Positions 8,090 through 14,732 of a stretch of 14,732 nucleotides of DNA are shown here, one piece after another; within the stretch, counting starts at the first letter, position 1; each line of letters begins with the position of its first letter. The position numbers and the translations under genes are program-made. The DNA is taken from assembly GCA_002405565.1 (NCBI GenBank), contig DHMB01000122.1:1-14732 (forward strand). The letters run 5' to 3'. The notes under the pieces were generated by a model, which searched no databases, was not told where the DNA came from, and saw only the letters and a list, made by a program, of their open reading frames with translations. This DNA comes from Clostridiales bacterium UBA4653 (GTDB lineage Bacteria; Bacillota; Clostridia; Oscillospirales; CAG-272).

Positions 8090-10786
8090 ATGGAGAGAAA
8101 AATGAAAAAATCAACGAAAATCAGTGCCGGCGGCACGCGGCAGTTCTGGATAGTCATTTCCGCCATTGCGGCGGTAATTGCGGTGACGCTCGGACTTTTT
8201 CTGAATTTTTACAACAATTACATAGACAAAATGCTTTATTCGGAGCGTCTCAAGCAGATGGAGGCGGTGACGGACGAGCTCTTTTTTGAGATTGAAAACG
8301 CTGTCAGCATGCATTGGAGCCGCGCGGACAGATACTGCAATTATCTCATCAGAGAAAAGCCGCGCACGGACGAAGCCTTTGCCGCCTTTATGGACGAGCA
8401 GGAAAAGCTGAACAACCTCGGCGTGACGAGCGCAAGGGTTGTTGCCGTGGACGCGGACGGGCTCTATTATACGTCCGAAGGGTGCCGCGGCGAGCTTGAA
8501 GAGATGGATTATCTTTCCGGAGAGCCGGAAAAAGTCAGCTTTCTTTCTCAGTCGGTTCCGGATGATGAAACGTATATATTCTTTCTTAACAGAGTTCCGG
8601 AAAACGTTGAGATAGAGACGTCGGAAGGGAATATATCCGTCGTTTATTACGGCTTTTATCAGAACATGACGGAGCTGAACAAATATTTTTCCTGTAAATC
8701 CTATGACGACAAAAACAGCGTTTATGTCCTGAACAGCAAGGGCGAAAGACTGTTTTGCAGCGGTAACGAGAATCTTATAACGGGTCACAACGCGATTGAA
8801 ACTCTCAAAGGGCTTGAATATCTTCACGGGACAACCTTTGAGGACGTCAGAAGCGAAATGCGCATGAGCGGAACGGCATATTCAAACGCCGTCATCGACG
8901 GGGAGGAATATTACTATGCCATCCGCACAATGGACAGCGACAACTGGACGCTGCTGTTTCTTGTGCCCTCGTCATATGTCGCGGCGGACGTTGTCAAGCT
9001 TGTAAACACGACGATGTGGCTCGTGCTTGTATTTGCGATGATACTTGCGGCGGCGAGCGTCATTGCCATCGTTTATATATTCAGGTTTACAAACAAACGC
9101 GCTCTCATGGCCGAACAGCTCAATTCAAAAAAGCTGAAAAAGGTCAACGAGGAGCTTTCCGCGGCGATTGAAACAGCGGAGCGGGCGACGCGCGAGGCGG
9201 AATCCGCAAACAAGGCGAAGAGCATGTTCCTTGCGAACATGTCGCACGATATAAGAACCCCGATGAACGCCATTGTCGGCGTTACGCACCTTATGGAGGA
9301 CGAGCCCGACATTTCGGAAAAGATGAACGGTTACGTTCATAAGGTGCAGGTCGCAAGCAGGCACCTGCTCGGAATCATAAACAACATTCTTGATATGAGC
9401 AAAATCGAATCCGGAGAGGTGAATATCATTTTCGAGCCTGTCGGAATTGCGGAGCAGGTTTCCCAGGTTGACAGTATCATCCGCTCGCAGACAAACGAAA
9501 AGGGACAGGAATTCATCATAACGTCGCATAATATAGTTCATGAATATCTCATAGGCGACGGACTGCGGCTGAGACAGGTGCTCATAAATCTTCTCTCCAA
9601 TGCGACCAAATACACAAAGGCGGGAGGAAAAATCGTCTTTGACATAACGGAGCTTGCCTCCGGCAGTGATGACAGGGCGAAATTCGCATTTACCGTAACC
9701 GACAACGGTATCGGCATGACGCCGCAGTTCGCGGAAAGAATATTTGAGCCGTTCACCCGCGCGGAAAACTCCGTGACGAACAAAATTCAGGGCACGGGAC
9801 TCGGCATGGCGATAACGAAGAACCTTGTCGGTCTCATGGGCGGCGAGATATCAGTCGAAAGCGAGGAGGGCAAGGGCAGCACGTTTACGGTCACCATTGA
9901 ATTCCCCATAGACAAAGAGGCTGCGTGCAGGCTCGGAAATGAGAGAATTCTTCTTGTTACGGACGAGGATCTGCTGACTGGCAATATGAAAATCGCGCTT
10001 GAAAATACGGAGGCAAAGCTGCTTTCGGCAAAGTGCGATTCTGACGCGCTTGCGCTGCTGAAAAAAGAAACGGTCGATGTGATAATAATCGGCGGAAGGC
10101 TCGGAGACCCCGATATAGCGGATGTCATTTCGCGCTATCGCGAGGCGGCGGGCTCCGCCATCATCTTCTGCACGGACTACGCCTGCAATGACCAGAGTCA
10201 CGAAACGCTTGCAAAATGCGGAGCGGACGGACTTATAACCCGCCCGATATTCCTCTCGCGTCTTGCTGGCGCGATAAGCAGTATCCGCAGCGACAAGGCA
10301 AGCCCTGCCGACTCGGGCGATACAAAGCTCTGCGGCATGCATTTCCTCTGCGCGGAGGACAACGACCTCAACGCCGAAATCCTCACGGCGCTTCTTGAGA
10401 TTCACGGCGCGACCTGCGACGTTTATCCCGACGGCGAGGAGCTTGTCCGCGCATTTGAAAACGTCCGCGAGGGCGATTACGACGCGATTCTCATGGACGT
10501 TCAGATGCCGAAGATGAACGGTCTTGAGGCGACGGAGAAGATACGCGAGGGCAAAAACCCCATAGGAAAGACGATACCCATCATTGCCATGACGGCAAAC
10601 GCGTTCAGCGAGGACGTCAAAGCCTGCATTGACGCGGGCATGGACGCCCACGTGGCAAAGCCGATCGATATCGCAACACTCGAATGGACGTTGCAGTCAA
10701 TAAAAATGGCAAACAATGGAAGTTCGGGGGGGGGGTACGCTTATTTGCTCGCAGGCGGCAATAACGCCGCCGACCGCAAGGAATAA
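8090..10786 (+). CDS. Membrane hybrid histidine kinase with pseudo-receiver and C-terminal receiver
   Basis: This is an 898-residue sensor kinase. Membrane segments at ~19-41 and ~309-334 enclose a ~265-residue outside sensor domain, probably Cache-like. A coiled-coil linker (~345-375) leads to the H-box NMSHDIRTPMN with phosphorylated H386. The ATPase domain follows, with the N-box NLLSNATKY (N504), DNGIGM, FEPF and GTGLGM. Two receiver folds come next. The first (~637-755) has VTDE where VDDE is expected, Gly668 in place of the phosphoacceptor Asp, and RP for KP, so it should not accept phosphate. The second (~770-875) is complete: AEDND, D803 in LMDVQMPKMNG, MTANA and KP. A Gly-rich tail encoded over a run of ten G ends the protein. 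ATG 8102 (MKKSTK) is an alternative start with GGAGAG only four bases upstream. Confidence 0.93.
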   Translation: MERKMKKSTKISAGGTRQFWIVISAIAAVIAVTLGLFLNFYNNYIDKMLYSERLKQMEAVTDELFFEIENAVSMHWSRADRYCNYLIREKPRTDEAFAAFMDEQEKLNNLGVTSARVVAVDADGLYYTSEGCRGELEEMDYLSGEPEKVSFLSQSVPDDETYIFFLNRVPENVEIETSEGNISVVYYGFYQNMTELNKYFSCKSYDDKNSVYVLNSKGERLFCSGNENLITGHNAIETLKGLEYLHGTTFEDVRSEMRMSGTAYSNAVIDGEEYYYAIRTMDSDNWTLLFLVPSSYVAADVVKLVNTTMWLVLVFAMILAAASVIAIVYIFRFTNKRALMAEQLNSKKLKKVNEELSAAIETAERATREAESANKAKSMFLANMSHDIRTPMNAIVGVTHLMEDEPDISEKMNGYVHKVQVASRHLLGIINNILDMSKIESGEVNIIFEPVGIAEQVSQVDSIIRSQTNEKGQEFIITSHNIVHEYLIGDGLRLRQVLINLLSNATKYTKAGGKIVFDITELASGSDDRAKFAFTVTDNGIGMTPQFAERIFEPFTRAENSVTNKIQGTGLGMAITKNLVGLMGGEISVESEEGKGSTFTVTIEFPIDKEAACRLGNERILLVTDEDLLTGNMKIALENTEAKLLSAKCDSDALALLKKETVDVIIIGGRLGDPDIADVISRYREAAGSAIIFCTDYACNDQSHETLAKCGADGLITRPIFLSRLAGAISSIRSDKASPADSGDTKLCGMHFLCAEDNDLNAEILTALLEIHGATCDVYPDGEELVRAFENVREGDYDAILMDVQMPKMNGLEATEKIREGKNPIGKTIPIIAMTANAFSEDVKACIDAGMDAHVAKPIDIATLEWTLQSIKMANNGSSGGGYAYLLAGGNNAADRKE
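10726..10735 (+). repeat. Ten-G homopolymer near the 3' end of the hybrid kinase gene
   Basis: Ten consecutive G encode part of a Gly-Gly-Gly stretch at residues 880-882. Loss of one G would give a different 22-residue tail ending near 10799. Gain of one G would give a short basic tail ending at TAA within the next ~40 bases. The catalytic and receiver domains would be unchanged. Confidence 0.9.
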
Positions 10787-10798
10787 TGGCGAAAAATG

Positions 10799-10814
10799 AA
10801 ACAAAATTTTGTTT
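10799..10814 (+). promoter_or_regulatory. Perfect 16-base palindrome upstream of the lipoprotein gene
   Basis: AAACAAAATTTTGTTT is its own reverse complement, without a central spacer. It lies between the kinase stop at 10786 and the GGAG ribosome binding site at 10818-10821. It could be a dimer-binding operator or simply an AT-rich stretch. No clear promoter was found beside it. Confidence 0.4.
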
Positions 10815-10826
10815 TCCGGAGATTTT

Positions 10827-11633
10827 ATGATCAGTAAAAAGCGTTGTTTTGCATTGATTTTAGCGGCGATATTTCTGTTTTCGCTCTGCTCGTGCACCTC
10901 GCACGAGGATGACGACTTCCCCGAGATTGTCATCGGGTATGAAAATTATCGCCCGTATATACGCACCGATGAGGACGGAAACCCGTCCGGACTCGACGTC
11001 GATCTTGCTGTCGAGGCATGCCGACGGATGGGCTATAAAGCGGTTTTCAGAGAAATAGATTGGGACAACAGGGACAGTATCCTCGAAAGCGGCGCTGTCG
11101 ACTGTCTCTGGAGCTGTCTTGCAATGGACGTCCACGACGATTCGTATTCATGGGCAGGGCCCTACATGATGAGCAGACAGGTCGTTGCCGTGCCTTATGA
11201 CAGTCCGATAAGAACCGTTTCGGATCTTGAGGGAAAGAAGATTGCCGTCAGAGAAGGGTCTAAGGCGGAGAGCATTTTTCTCGGATATGCGGGAATAGAT
11301 GTGCCGTCCGTTCAAAGGGTCTACTGCCTTGACAAAACAGAGGACGCCGTCACCGCTTTGCGCAACGAATATGTCGACGCCTGCGCAGGCTATGCCGCTT
11401 CTGTAAGAGAGCAGCTTGAACTTGCGGGCGTTGCATACCGTTTTCTTGATGACGACCTTTCCCATGCGCAGATAGGCGTTGCTTTCAGCAAGGACAGCAA
11501 AAGCGAGCTGCGCGAAAAGCTTGAGAAGGCATTTGAAGAAATGTATAAGGACGGAACGACCGAGCGTATTCTCAAAAGCTACGGCGTCGATACGGAAAAA
11601 GCGCTGAAAGGGGTTATCGGGGATGAAAACTGA
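10827..11633 (+). CDS. Solute-binding lipoprotein, PBPb/SBP_bac_3 family
   Basis: The 268-residue product has a lipoprotein signal: Lys/Arg at 4-6, a hydrophobic core (8-20) and a lipobox ending in C23 (LCSC; C21 is possible). The mature part has the two-lobe SBP_bac_3 pattern: IVIGYENYRPY, GLDVDLAVEACRRMGY, GAVDCLW, WAGPYM, DLEGKKIAVREGS and YVDACAGYA. Family members bind amino acids for ABC importers. Here the position of the ligand-carboxylate Arg of HisJ-like proteins appears to be His103, and that of the ligand-amine Asp appears to be Tyr189, so the ligand may not be a free amino acid. No permease or ATPase gene is nearby. The gene overlaps the following kinase by 11 bases, suggesting a sensory role. 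ATG 10827 with GGAG five bases upstream is preferred over a TTG at 10809. Confidence 0.9.
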   Translation: MISKKRCFALILAAIFLFSLCSCTSHEDDDFPEIVIGYENYRPYIRTDEDGNPSGLDVDLAVEACRRMGYKAVFREIDWDNRDSILESGAVDCLWSCLAMDVHDDSYSWAGPYMMSRQVVAVPYDSPIRTVSDLEGKKIAVREGSKAESIFLGYAGIDVPSVQRVYCLDKTEDAVTALRNEYVDACAGYAASVREQLELAGVAYRFLDDDLSHAQIGVAFSKDSKSELREKLEKAFEEMYKDGTTERILKSYGVDTEKALKGVIGDEN

Positions 11634-14208
11634 AGGTCGACCGAGAAAGAAAGCGCATATATCGGTAGGCGGAGTGATTGCAGTCGGATTTGCGCTGCTT
11701 TTTGTGGTGCTTGCTATTGTCAGTCATTTCTCAATGCGAGGCGAAACGTTGACCGCGAGACGTACAATGGACACTCTGAAGCAGCAGTGCGTCAGCTTCA
11801 ATAAGCTCGTCGCCGCCGACAGGACGAAAAGCCTTTTCCGGATTTCGGATCTTCTGCGCGATGTCAGAAGGGAGATAAAAGCAAATCCGGAGAATCTGAG
11901 CGACGAATACCTTGAACAGTATGTCGACGGAACGCGTATCAGCGGGATTGCCGTGCTCGACGAAGAACTCCGGCTTGTTTCATCCGGCTATACGCGCCAG
12001 TTTAACACGGGTAACTGGGAAGCCATTGCCGAAGGAAAACACTTTCAGGACATAGTATCATCGAAAAACAAGATACTTCTGACAAGACTGACCGTTGACG
12101 GAGAATATTATGACGTATGCGCCATGTCGAGAACAGACGCAAGCGGCATTGTTATAGGTTTTTATAAGCAGCCTTCGGGACTGATCCTCGGCACGGAGAG
12201 CGACCTTGAAAGCCTCATCAGCGGACTTTATCTTGAAAGTCATGGGCAGTATGCGATCGCGGAAGACGGGATTGTCCGCGTCAGCAGTGACGCTACCGCC
12301 AAAAACACACATGTTTCGGATAATCCGATTCTTGAAGCGTCCGCGCACGTGGCAAACGACGGCGCTCTGCACCTTGTAAATTCCGAAGGAAGGAATTATC
12401 TTGTCTGCCGTTCGGGCTGCGAGGGATTTATTCTTTACATATATTATCCGATATCCTCAGTCTCCGTTTCGTGGATTGTGGCGACGGGAATATTCCTCGC
12501 GGTGTATTTTGTGCTGTTGCTTTTATATTTCATTGTGCGCAACCGCGCGCTTTACGAAAACAGCAAAAAGCTGGAGGACAGCAACGCCCATCTGACGGAG
12601 ACCGTCAAAATGCTTCAGGCGCTTGAAACGATATATTTTGCGCTGTTTTATGTCGATATCGAAAATGACACCTATGAAACGATATATATTCCGTCGTGGC
12701 TTGTGGGCAAGGTCGCGCAGAACGGCGTCTATACCGATCTGAAAAGGATGTTTGTCGACACGATGGTCGTGAAGGAATTCAAGGAAGAGGTCGACGGCAG
12801 AATGTCGATCGGATTTATCCGCGAATCGCTCAACCGCCGGAAAATAACCGATGTGCGCAAGAGCTTTTATACGGACTATCAGGCGTTGCGCGAAGGAAAG
12901 GTTGTCTGGTGCCGCGTCAGTGCGACGGTTGTCGACTATTCCGATGACGGGAACCCTGCTCATATCCTCGCGCTTTTGCAGGACGTTGACGTTGAAAAAG
13001 CGAAGGAAGCGGAATATCAGGCGAGAATACTTAAAGAGGCGCAGGACGCGAAAATCGCAAACAATGCAAAATCCGAATTTCTGCGCCATATGAGCCATGA
13101 TATACGGACTCCGATAAACGGTATCAGAGGCTATATAGAAATTGCGTCTCAGCACCCGGACGACCTTGCAATTCAGAATTATTGCAGGGAAAAATCGCTG
13201 ACGGCGACAAACGTTCTTCTCGCGCTGGTCAACGGTCTGCTCGATATGAGCAAGCTCGAAAGCGGAGATATAACGCTTGAAGAAAAGCCCTTCGATCTCA
13301 CCGTCGTTCTGGATGAGATAAGTACAATTCTCAGCCCGCAAGCTACGAAAAAGGGCGTCAGATATGAGATTTTGCGCAGAGAAGCTCTTCCCGTGACGCA
13401 CGTTATCGGAAGCCCGAGATACGTAAGTCAGGTGATAATGAATATGGCGGGAAACGCCGTCAAATATTCAAAGCCGGACGGCTGGATAAGAGTAAACACG
13501 ACGCTTGTTTCGGAAACCGAGGATACCGTCACATACGAATTCGTCTGCGCGGACAACGGTATAGGAATGAGCGAGGAATTTCAGAAGCGTATGTTTGAGC
13601 CGTTCACTCAGGAGGCGGACAACGCCCGCACGACCTTTGAGGGCGCGGGGCTCGGACTTTCGATTGTGAAAAAGCTCGTCGACGCCATGGGCGGAACGAT
13701 AATCTGCAAATCGCAGAAGGACGTCGGAACGGAATTTCACATCGTGCTGACGTTTGCAAAGGACAAAAATTACCGCACCGAGCCGGAGAAAAAGTCCGAA
13801 ACGAACAAGGACGCGCTCCAAGGGATGAACGTTCTCATTGCGGAGGACAACGATCTCAATATGGAGATTGCGGAGCTCCTTCTGAAGGACTCCGGAGCAA
13901 ACGTCACAAAGGCATGGAACGGCACGGAAGCCGTCGACGCTTTCAAAAAATCTGCCGTCGGCTATTATGATATCATTTTCATGGATATAATGATGCCGGA
14001 GATGAGCGGGCTTGACGCCGCGAAGGCGATTCGCTCCCTTGACCGTCCGGACGCAAAGACGGTGTTCATTTCGGCGATGTCGGCGAACGCTTTTCAGGAT
14101 GACGTCCGCGGCAGTATCGAAGCGGGAATGGACGAGCACCTGTCAAAACCCGTCGACGAGGAGAAATTCCTTTCAGTCGCGGCGAAGGCCAGACGGAGAA
14201 AAGAGTAA
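11623..14208 (+). CDS. Membrane hybrid histidine kinase with PAS-like domain and receiver
   Basis: This is an 861-residue sensor kinase. Membrane segments at ~13-35 and ~282-306 enclose a ~245-residue outside sensor domain. A PAS-like domain (~325-450) with a typical VWCRVSATVV strand follows. The H-box HMSHDIRTPING carries H492. The ATPase domain has the N-box around N611 (GNAVKYSK), DNGIGM, FEPFTQE and GAGLGLS, all apparently intact. The C-terminal receiver has AEDND, D788 in FMDIMMPEMSG, MSANA and KP, and should accept phosphate. Unlike the upstream kinase it has one receiver and a PAS domain, so the two probably sense different signals. The start at 11623 lies inside the lipoprotein gene, implying coupled translation and a possible sensor-kinase partnership. 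A strong terminator lies ~55 bases after the stop. Confidence 0.93.
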   Translation: MKTEGRPRKKAHISVGGVIAVGFALLFVVLAIVSHFSMRGETLTARRTMDTLKQQCVSFNKLVAADRTKSLFRISDLLRDVRREIKANPENLSDEYLEQYVDGTRISGIAVLDEELRLVSSGYTRQFNTGNWEAIAEGKHFQDIVSSKNKILLTRLTVDGEYYDVCAMSRTDASGIVIGFYKQPSGLILGTESDLESLISGLYLESHGQYAIAEDGIVRVSSDATAKNTHVSDNPILEASAHVANDGALHLVNSEGRNYLVCRSGCEGFILYIYYPISSVSVSWIVATGIFLAVYFVLLLLYFIVRNRALYENSKKLEDSNAHLTETVKMLQALETIYFALFYVDIENDTYETIYIPSWLVGKVAQNGVYTDLKRMFVDTMVVKEFKEEVDGRMSIGFIRESLNRRKITDVRKSFYTDYQALREGKVVWCRVSATVVDYSDDGNPAHILALLQDVDVEKAKEAEYQARILKEAQDAKIANNAKSEFLRHMSHDIRTPINGIRGYIEIASQHPDDLAIQNYCREKSLTATNVLLALVNGLLDMSKLESGDITLEEKPFDLTVVLDEISTILSPQATKKGVRYEILRREALPVTHVIGSPRYVSQVIMNMAGNAVKYSKPDGWIRVNTTLVSETEDTVTYEFVCADNGIGMSEEFQKRMFEPFTQEADNARTTFEGAGLGLSIVKKLVDAMGGTIICKSQKDVGTEFHIVLTFAKDKNYRTEPEKKSETNKDALQGMNVLIAEDNDLNMEIAELLLKDSGANVTKAWNGTEAVDAFKKSAVGYYDIIFMDIMMPEMSGLDAAKAIRSLDRPDAKTVFISAMSANAFQDDVRGSIEAGMDEHLSKPVDEEKFLSVAAKARRRKE

Positions 14209-14238
14209 AAAATCACCTTCATTTTTTCCGAAAATCTA

Positions 14239-14267
14239 TTGAAAACGCAGAATATGTGTGATACAAT
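14239..14267 (+). promoter_or_regulatory. Strong candidate sigma-A promoter overlapping the terminator
   Basis: TTGAAA (14239-14244), a spacer of exactly 17 bases and TACAAT (14262-14267) are seen, with an extended -10 TG at 14259-14260. Each box matches five of six consensus bases. The -10 box lies in the 5' arm of the terminator stem, so a transcript starting near 14274 would lack most of that arm and escape termination. It would serve the metallo-hydrolase gene. Confidence 0.65.
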
Positions 14268-14303
14268 GTGACCGGATAAACATTTCCGGTCACATTGTTT
14301 TTT
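14263..14303 (+). terminator. Strong intrinsic terminator after the second hybrid kinase
   Basis: A perfect 13-base stem is formed by ACAATGTGACCGG (14263-14275) and CCGGTCACATTGT (14286-14298), with a ten-base loop and a run of T (14298-14303). This is a textbook rho-independent terminator for the kinase operon. Confidence 0.92.
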
Positions 14304-14349
14304 GAGGATCGGAGGTCGTCTCCGGAAAACTTGGAACGACGATAATTTG

Positions 14350-14369
14350 GCTGCCTTCGGGCAGCTTTT
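14350..14369 (+). terminator. UUCG-tetraloop hairpin with T-run (possible attenuator)
   Basis: GCTGCC and GGCAGC form a perfect six-base stem closed by a TTCG tetraloop and followed by TTTT. It has the form of a small intrinsic terminator. Because it lies between the candidate promoter and the metallo-hydrolase start, it would act inside the leader. Confidence 0.6.
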
Positions 14370-14376
14370 CAAAGGG

Positions 14377-14404
14377 CATTGAGTTAGCGACTGCTAACTC
14401 AATG
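14377..14404 (+). repeat. 12-base perfect inverted repeat with four-base loop
   Basis: CATTGAGTTAGC (14377-14388) and GCTAACTCAATG (14393-14404) are exact inverted repeats around GACT. No T-run follows, so it is not a standard terminator. It could be an RNA hairpin or a two-fold DNA-binding site. The GTTAG/CTAAC halves recall DtxR-family operators, but the six-base gap between them is too wide for that consensus. Confidence 0.7.
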
Positions 14405-14451
14405 GGCGCGCCCGACACGGGCAGATATCGATGAAACGGGGGTAACGGGTC

Positions 14452-14732
14452 ATGTCAAAGAAGGCAACGGAATTTCAGAGAAAGTCCATGAGCAGGATGT
14501 ATCGCGGAAAGGAAATCTTCAAGCCGCTAAATACCGGCTGGATTGACGAAAACGTCGCGTGCGTGCGCGAATGGGTTGCGAATATATTCTTTTATCGCAA
14601 GGGCGAAACGACAATAATGATAGACGCGGGCTATAATTACGAAAGGCTTGAAGAAAAAATGCAGTGGCTCGGCATAAGCCCGAAATCCGTCCGTCACATT
14701 CTGATCACTCATCAGGACACCGACCACGTCGG
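14452..14732 (+). CDS. Metallo-beta-lactamase-fold hydrolase (3' end outside window)
   Basis: The first 93 codons are visible and the frame is open to the end of the window. FFYRKGETTIMIDAGYNY matches the early strands of the fold. HILITHQDTDHVG is the zinc-binding motif that is HxHxDH in most members; here the second His is Asp, as in the THQDxDHxG variants of the family. Products of this superfamily hydrolyse many esters, lactones and thioesters, so the substrate cannot be given. The start follows GGGGG by about ten bases. The gene is separated from the kinases by a strong terminator and appears to have its own promoter, so it is probably not part of the signalling operon. Confidence 0.85.
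   Translation, partial: MSKKATEFQRKSMSRMYRGKEIFKPLNTGWIDENVACVREWVANIFFYRKGETTIMIDAGYNYERLEEKMQWLGISPKSVRHILITHQDTDHV

Larger units (their letters stand above)
14304..14451 (+). other. Hairpin-rich leader of the metallo-hydrolase gene
   Basis: No credible gene lies here; ATG 14431 gives only four codons. Hairpins follow one another: CGGAG/CTCCG (14310-14324), GCTGCC-TTCG-GGCAGC plus TTTT (14350-14369), a 12-base stem (14377-14404) and GCCCG-ACA-CGGGC (14410-14422). GTCGT (315-319 of the 14000s) could alternatively pair with ACGAC (14336-14340), which would disrupt the first hairpin. I could not match the region to a known riboswitch. Confidence 0.5.

Noticed and set aside
10754..10771. GGCGGC/GCCGCC hairpin at the end of the first hybrid kinase gene as a terminator
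   Set aside because: The six-base GC stem is perfect but lies within the coding region and has no T-run after it.
10809..10826. TTG at 10809 as the start of the lipoprotein gene
   Set aside because: It lies inside the palindrome with no ribosome binding site; ATG 10827 gives a clean lipoprotein signal with GGAG upstream.
14377..14404. DtxR/IdeR-type metal operator
   Set aside because: The GTTAG/CTAAC halves match in part, but the gap is six bases instead of one and the outer bases differ.
14431..14445. Four-codon frame MKRG before the metallo-hydrolase
   Set aside because: It is too short to call a leader peptide and has no feature beyond being in frame.
14304..14451. c-di-GMP (GEMM) riboswitch, suggested by the c-di-GMP genes nearby
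   Set aside because: I could not find the conserved GEMM core or its tetraloop-receptor arrangement.

Overview
The window looks like a chromosomal segment from an anaerobic Firmicute of the class Clostridia, most likely an Oscillospiraceae/Lachnospiraceae-type gut or rumen bacterium. This is inferred from balanced-to-GC-rich coding DNA that favours both gcg/cgc and ata/aaa codons, GGAGG-type ribosome binding sites, a lysine-free SipW-like signal peptidase, and hybrid kinases with MSHDIRTP H-boxes. I cannot name a species. Every gene I can support is on the + strand. I see no tRNA, rRNA, CRISPR array, insertion sequence or integrase.

Region 1 (1-5590) is three genes joined by two 4-base ATGA overlaps. 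The first is a large protein, cut off at its 5' end, in which a ~150-residue domain is present twice on either side of a central domain. The second is an S26B-type signal peptidase. The third is a membrane protein with a degenerate GGDEF domain and an apparently intact EAL c-di-GMP phosphodiesterase domain.

Region 2 (5662-7968) has a soluble protein with a cysteine-bearing PAS-like domain, an intact GGDEF, a receiver and an intact HD-GYP. It is followed 39 bases later by a stand-alone histidine phosphotransfer (Hpt) protein. A candidate promoter (8007-8035) and a compact hairpin plus T-run (8049-8074) separate this region from the next.

Region 3 (8090-14208) has a membrane hybrid histidine kinase with two receivers, one lacking the phosphoacceptor. 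It is followed by a solute-binding lipoprotein with no transporter genes beside it, and by a second membrane hybrid kinase whose start overlaps the lipoprotein gene. A near-perfect terminator closes the unit, and a strong-looking promoter overlaps that terminator.

Region 4 (14209-14732) is a 243-base gap packed with hairpins, then the start of a metallo-beta-lactamase-fold gene that runs off the window.

Read together, regions 1-3 look like a c-di-GMP control cluster. Two membrane kinases, one probably fed by a lipoprotein sensor, could phosphorylate their own receivers and pass phosphate through the Hpt protein to the receiver lying between the c-di-GMP synthase and phosphodiesterase domains of one protein. 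A second phosphodiesterase is encoded with the signal peptidase and the duplicated-domain protein. The circuit is inferred from domain content and gene order. The individual domain calls are strong.
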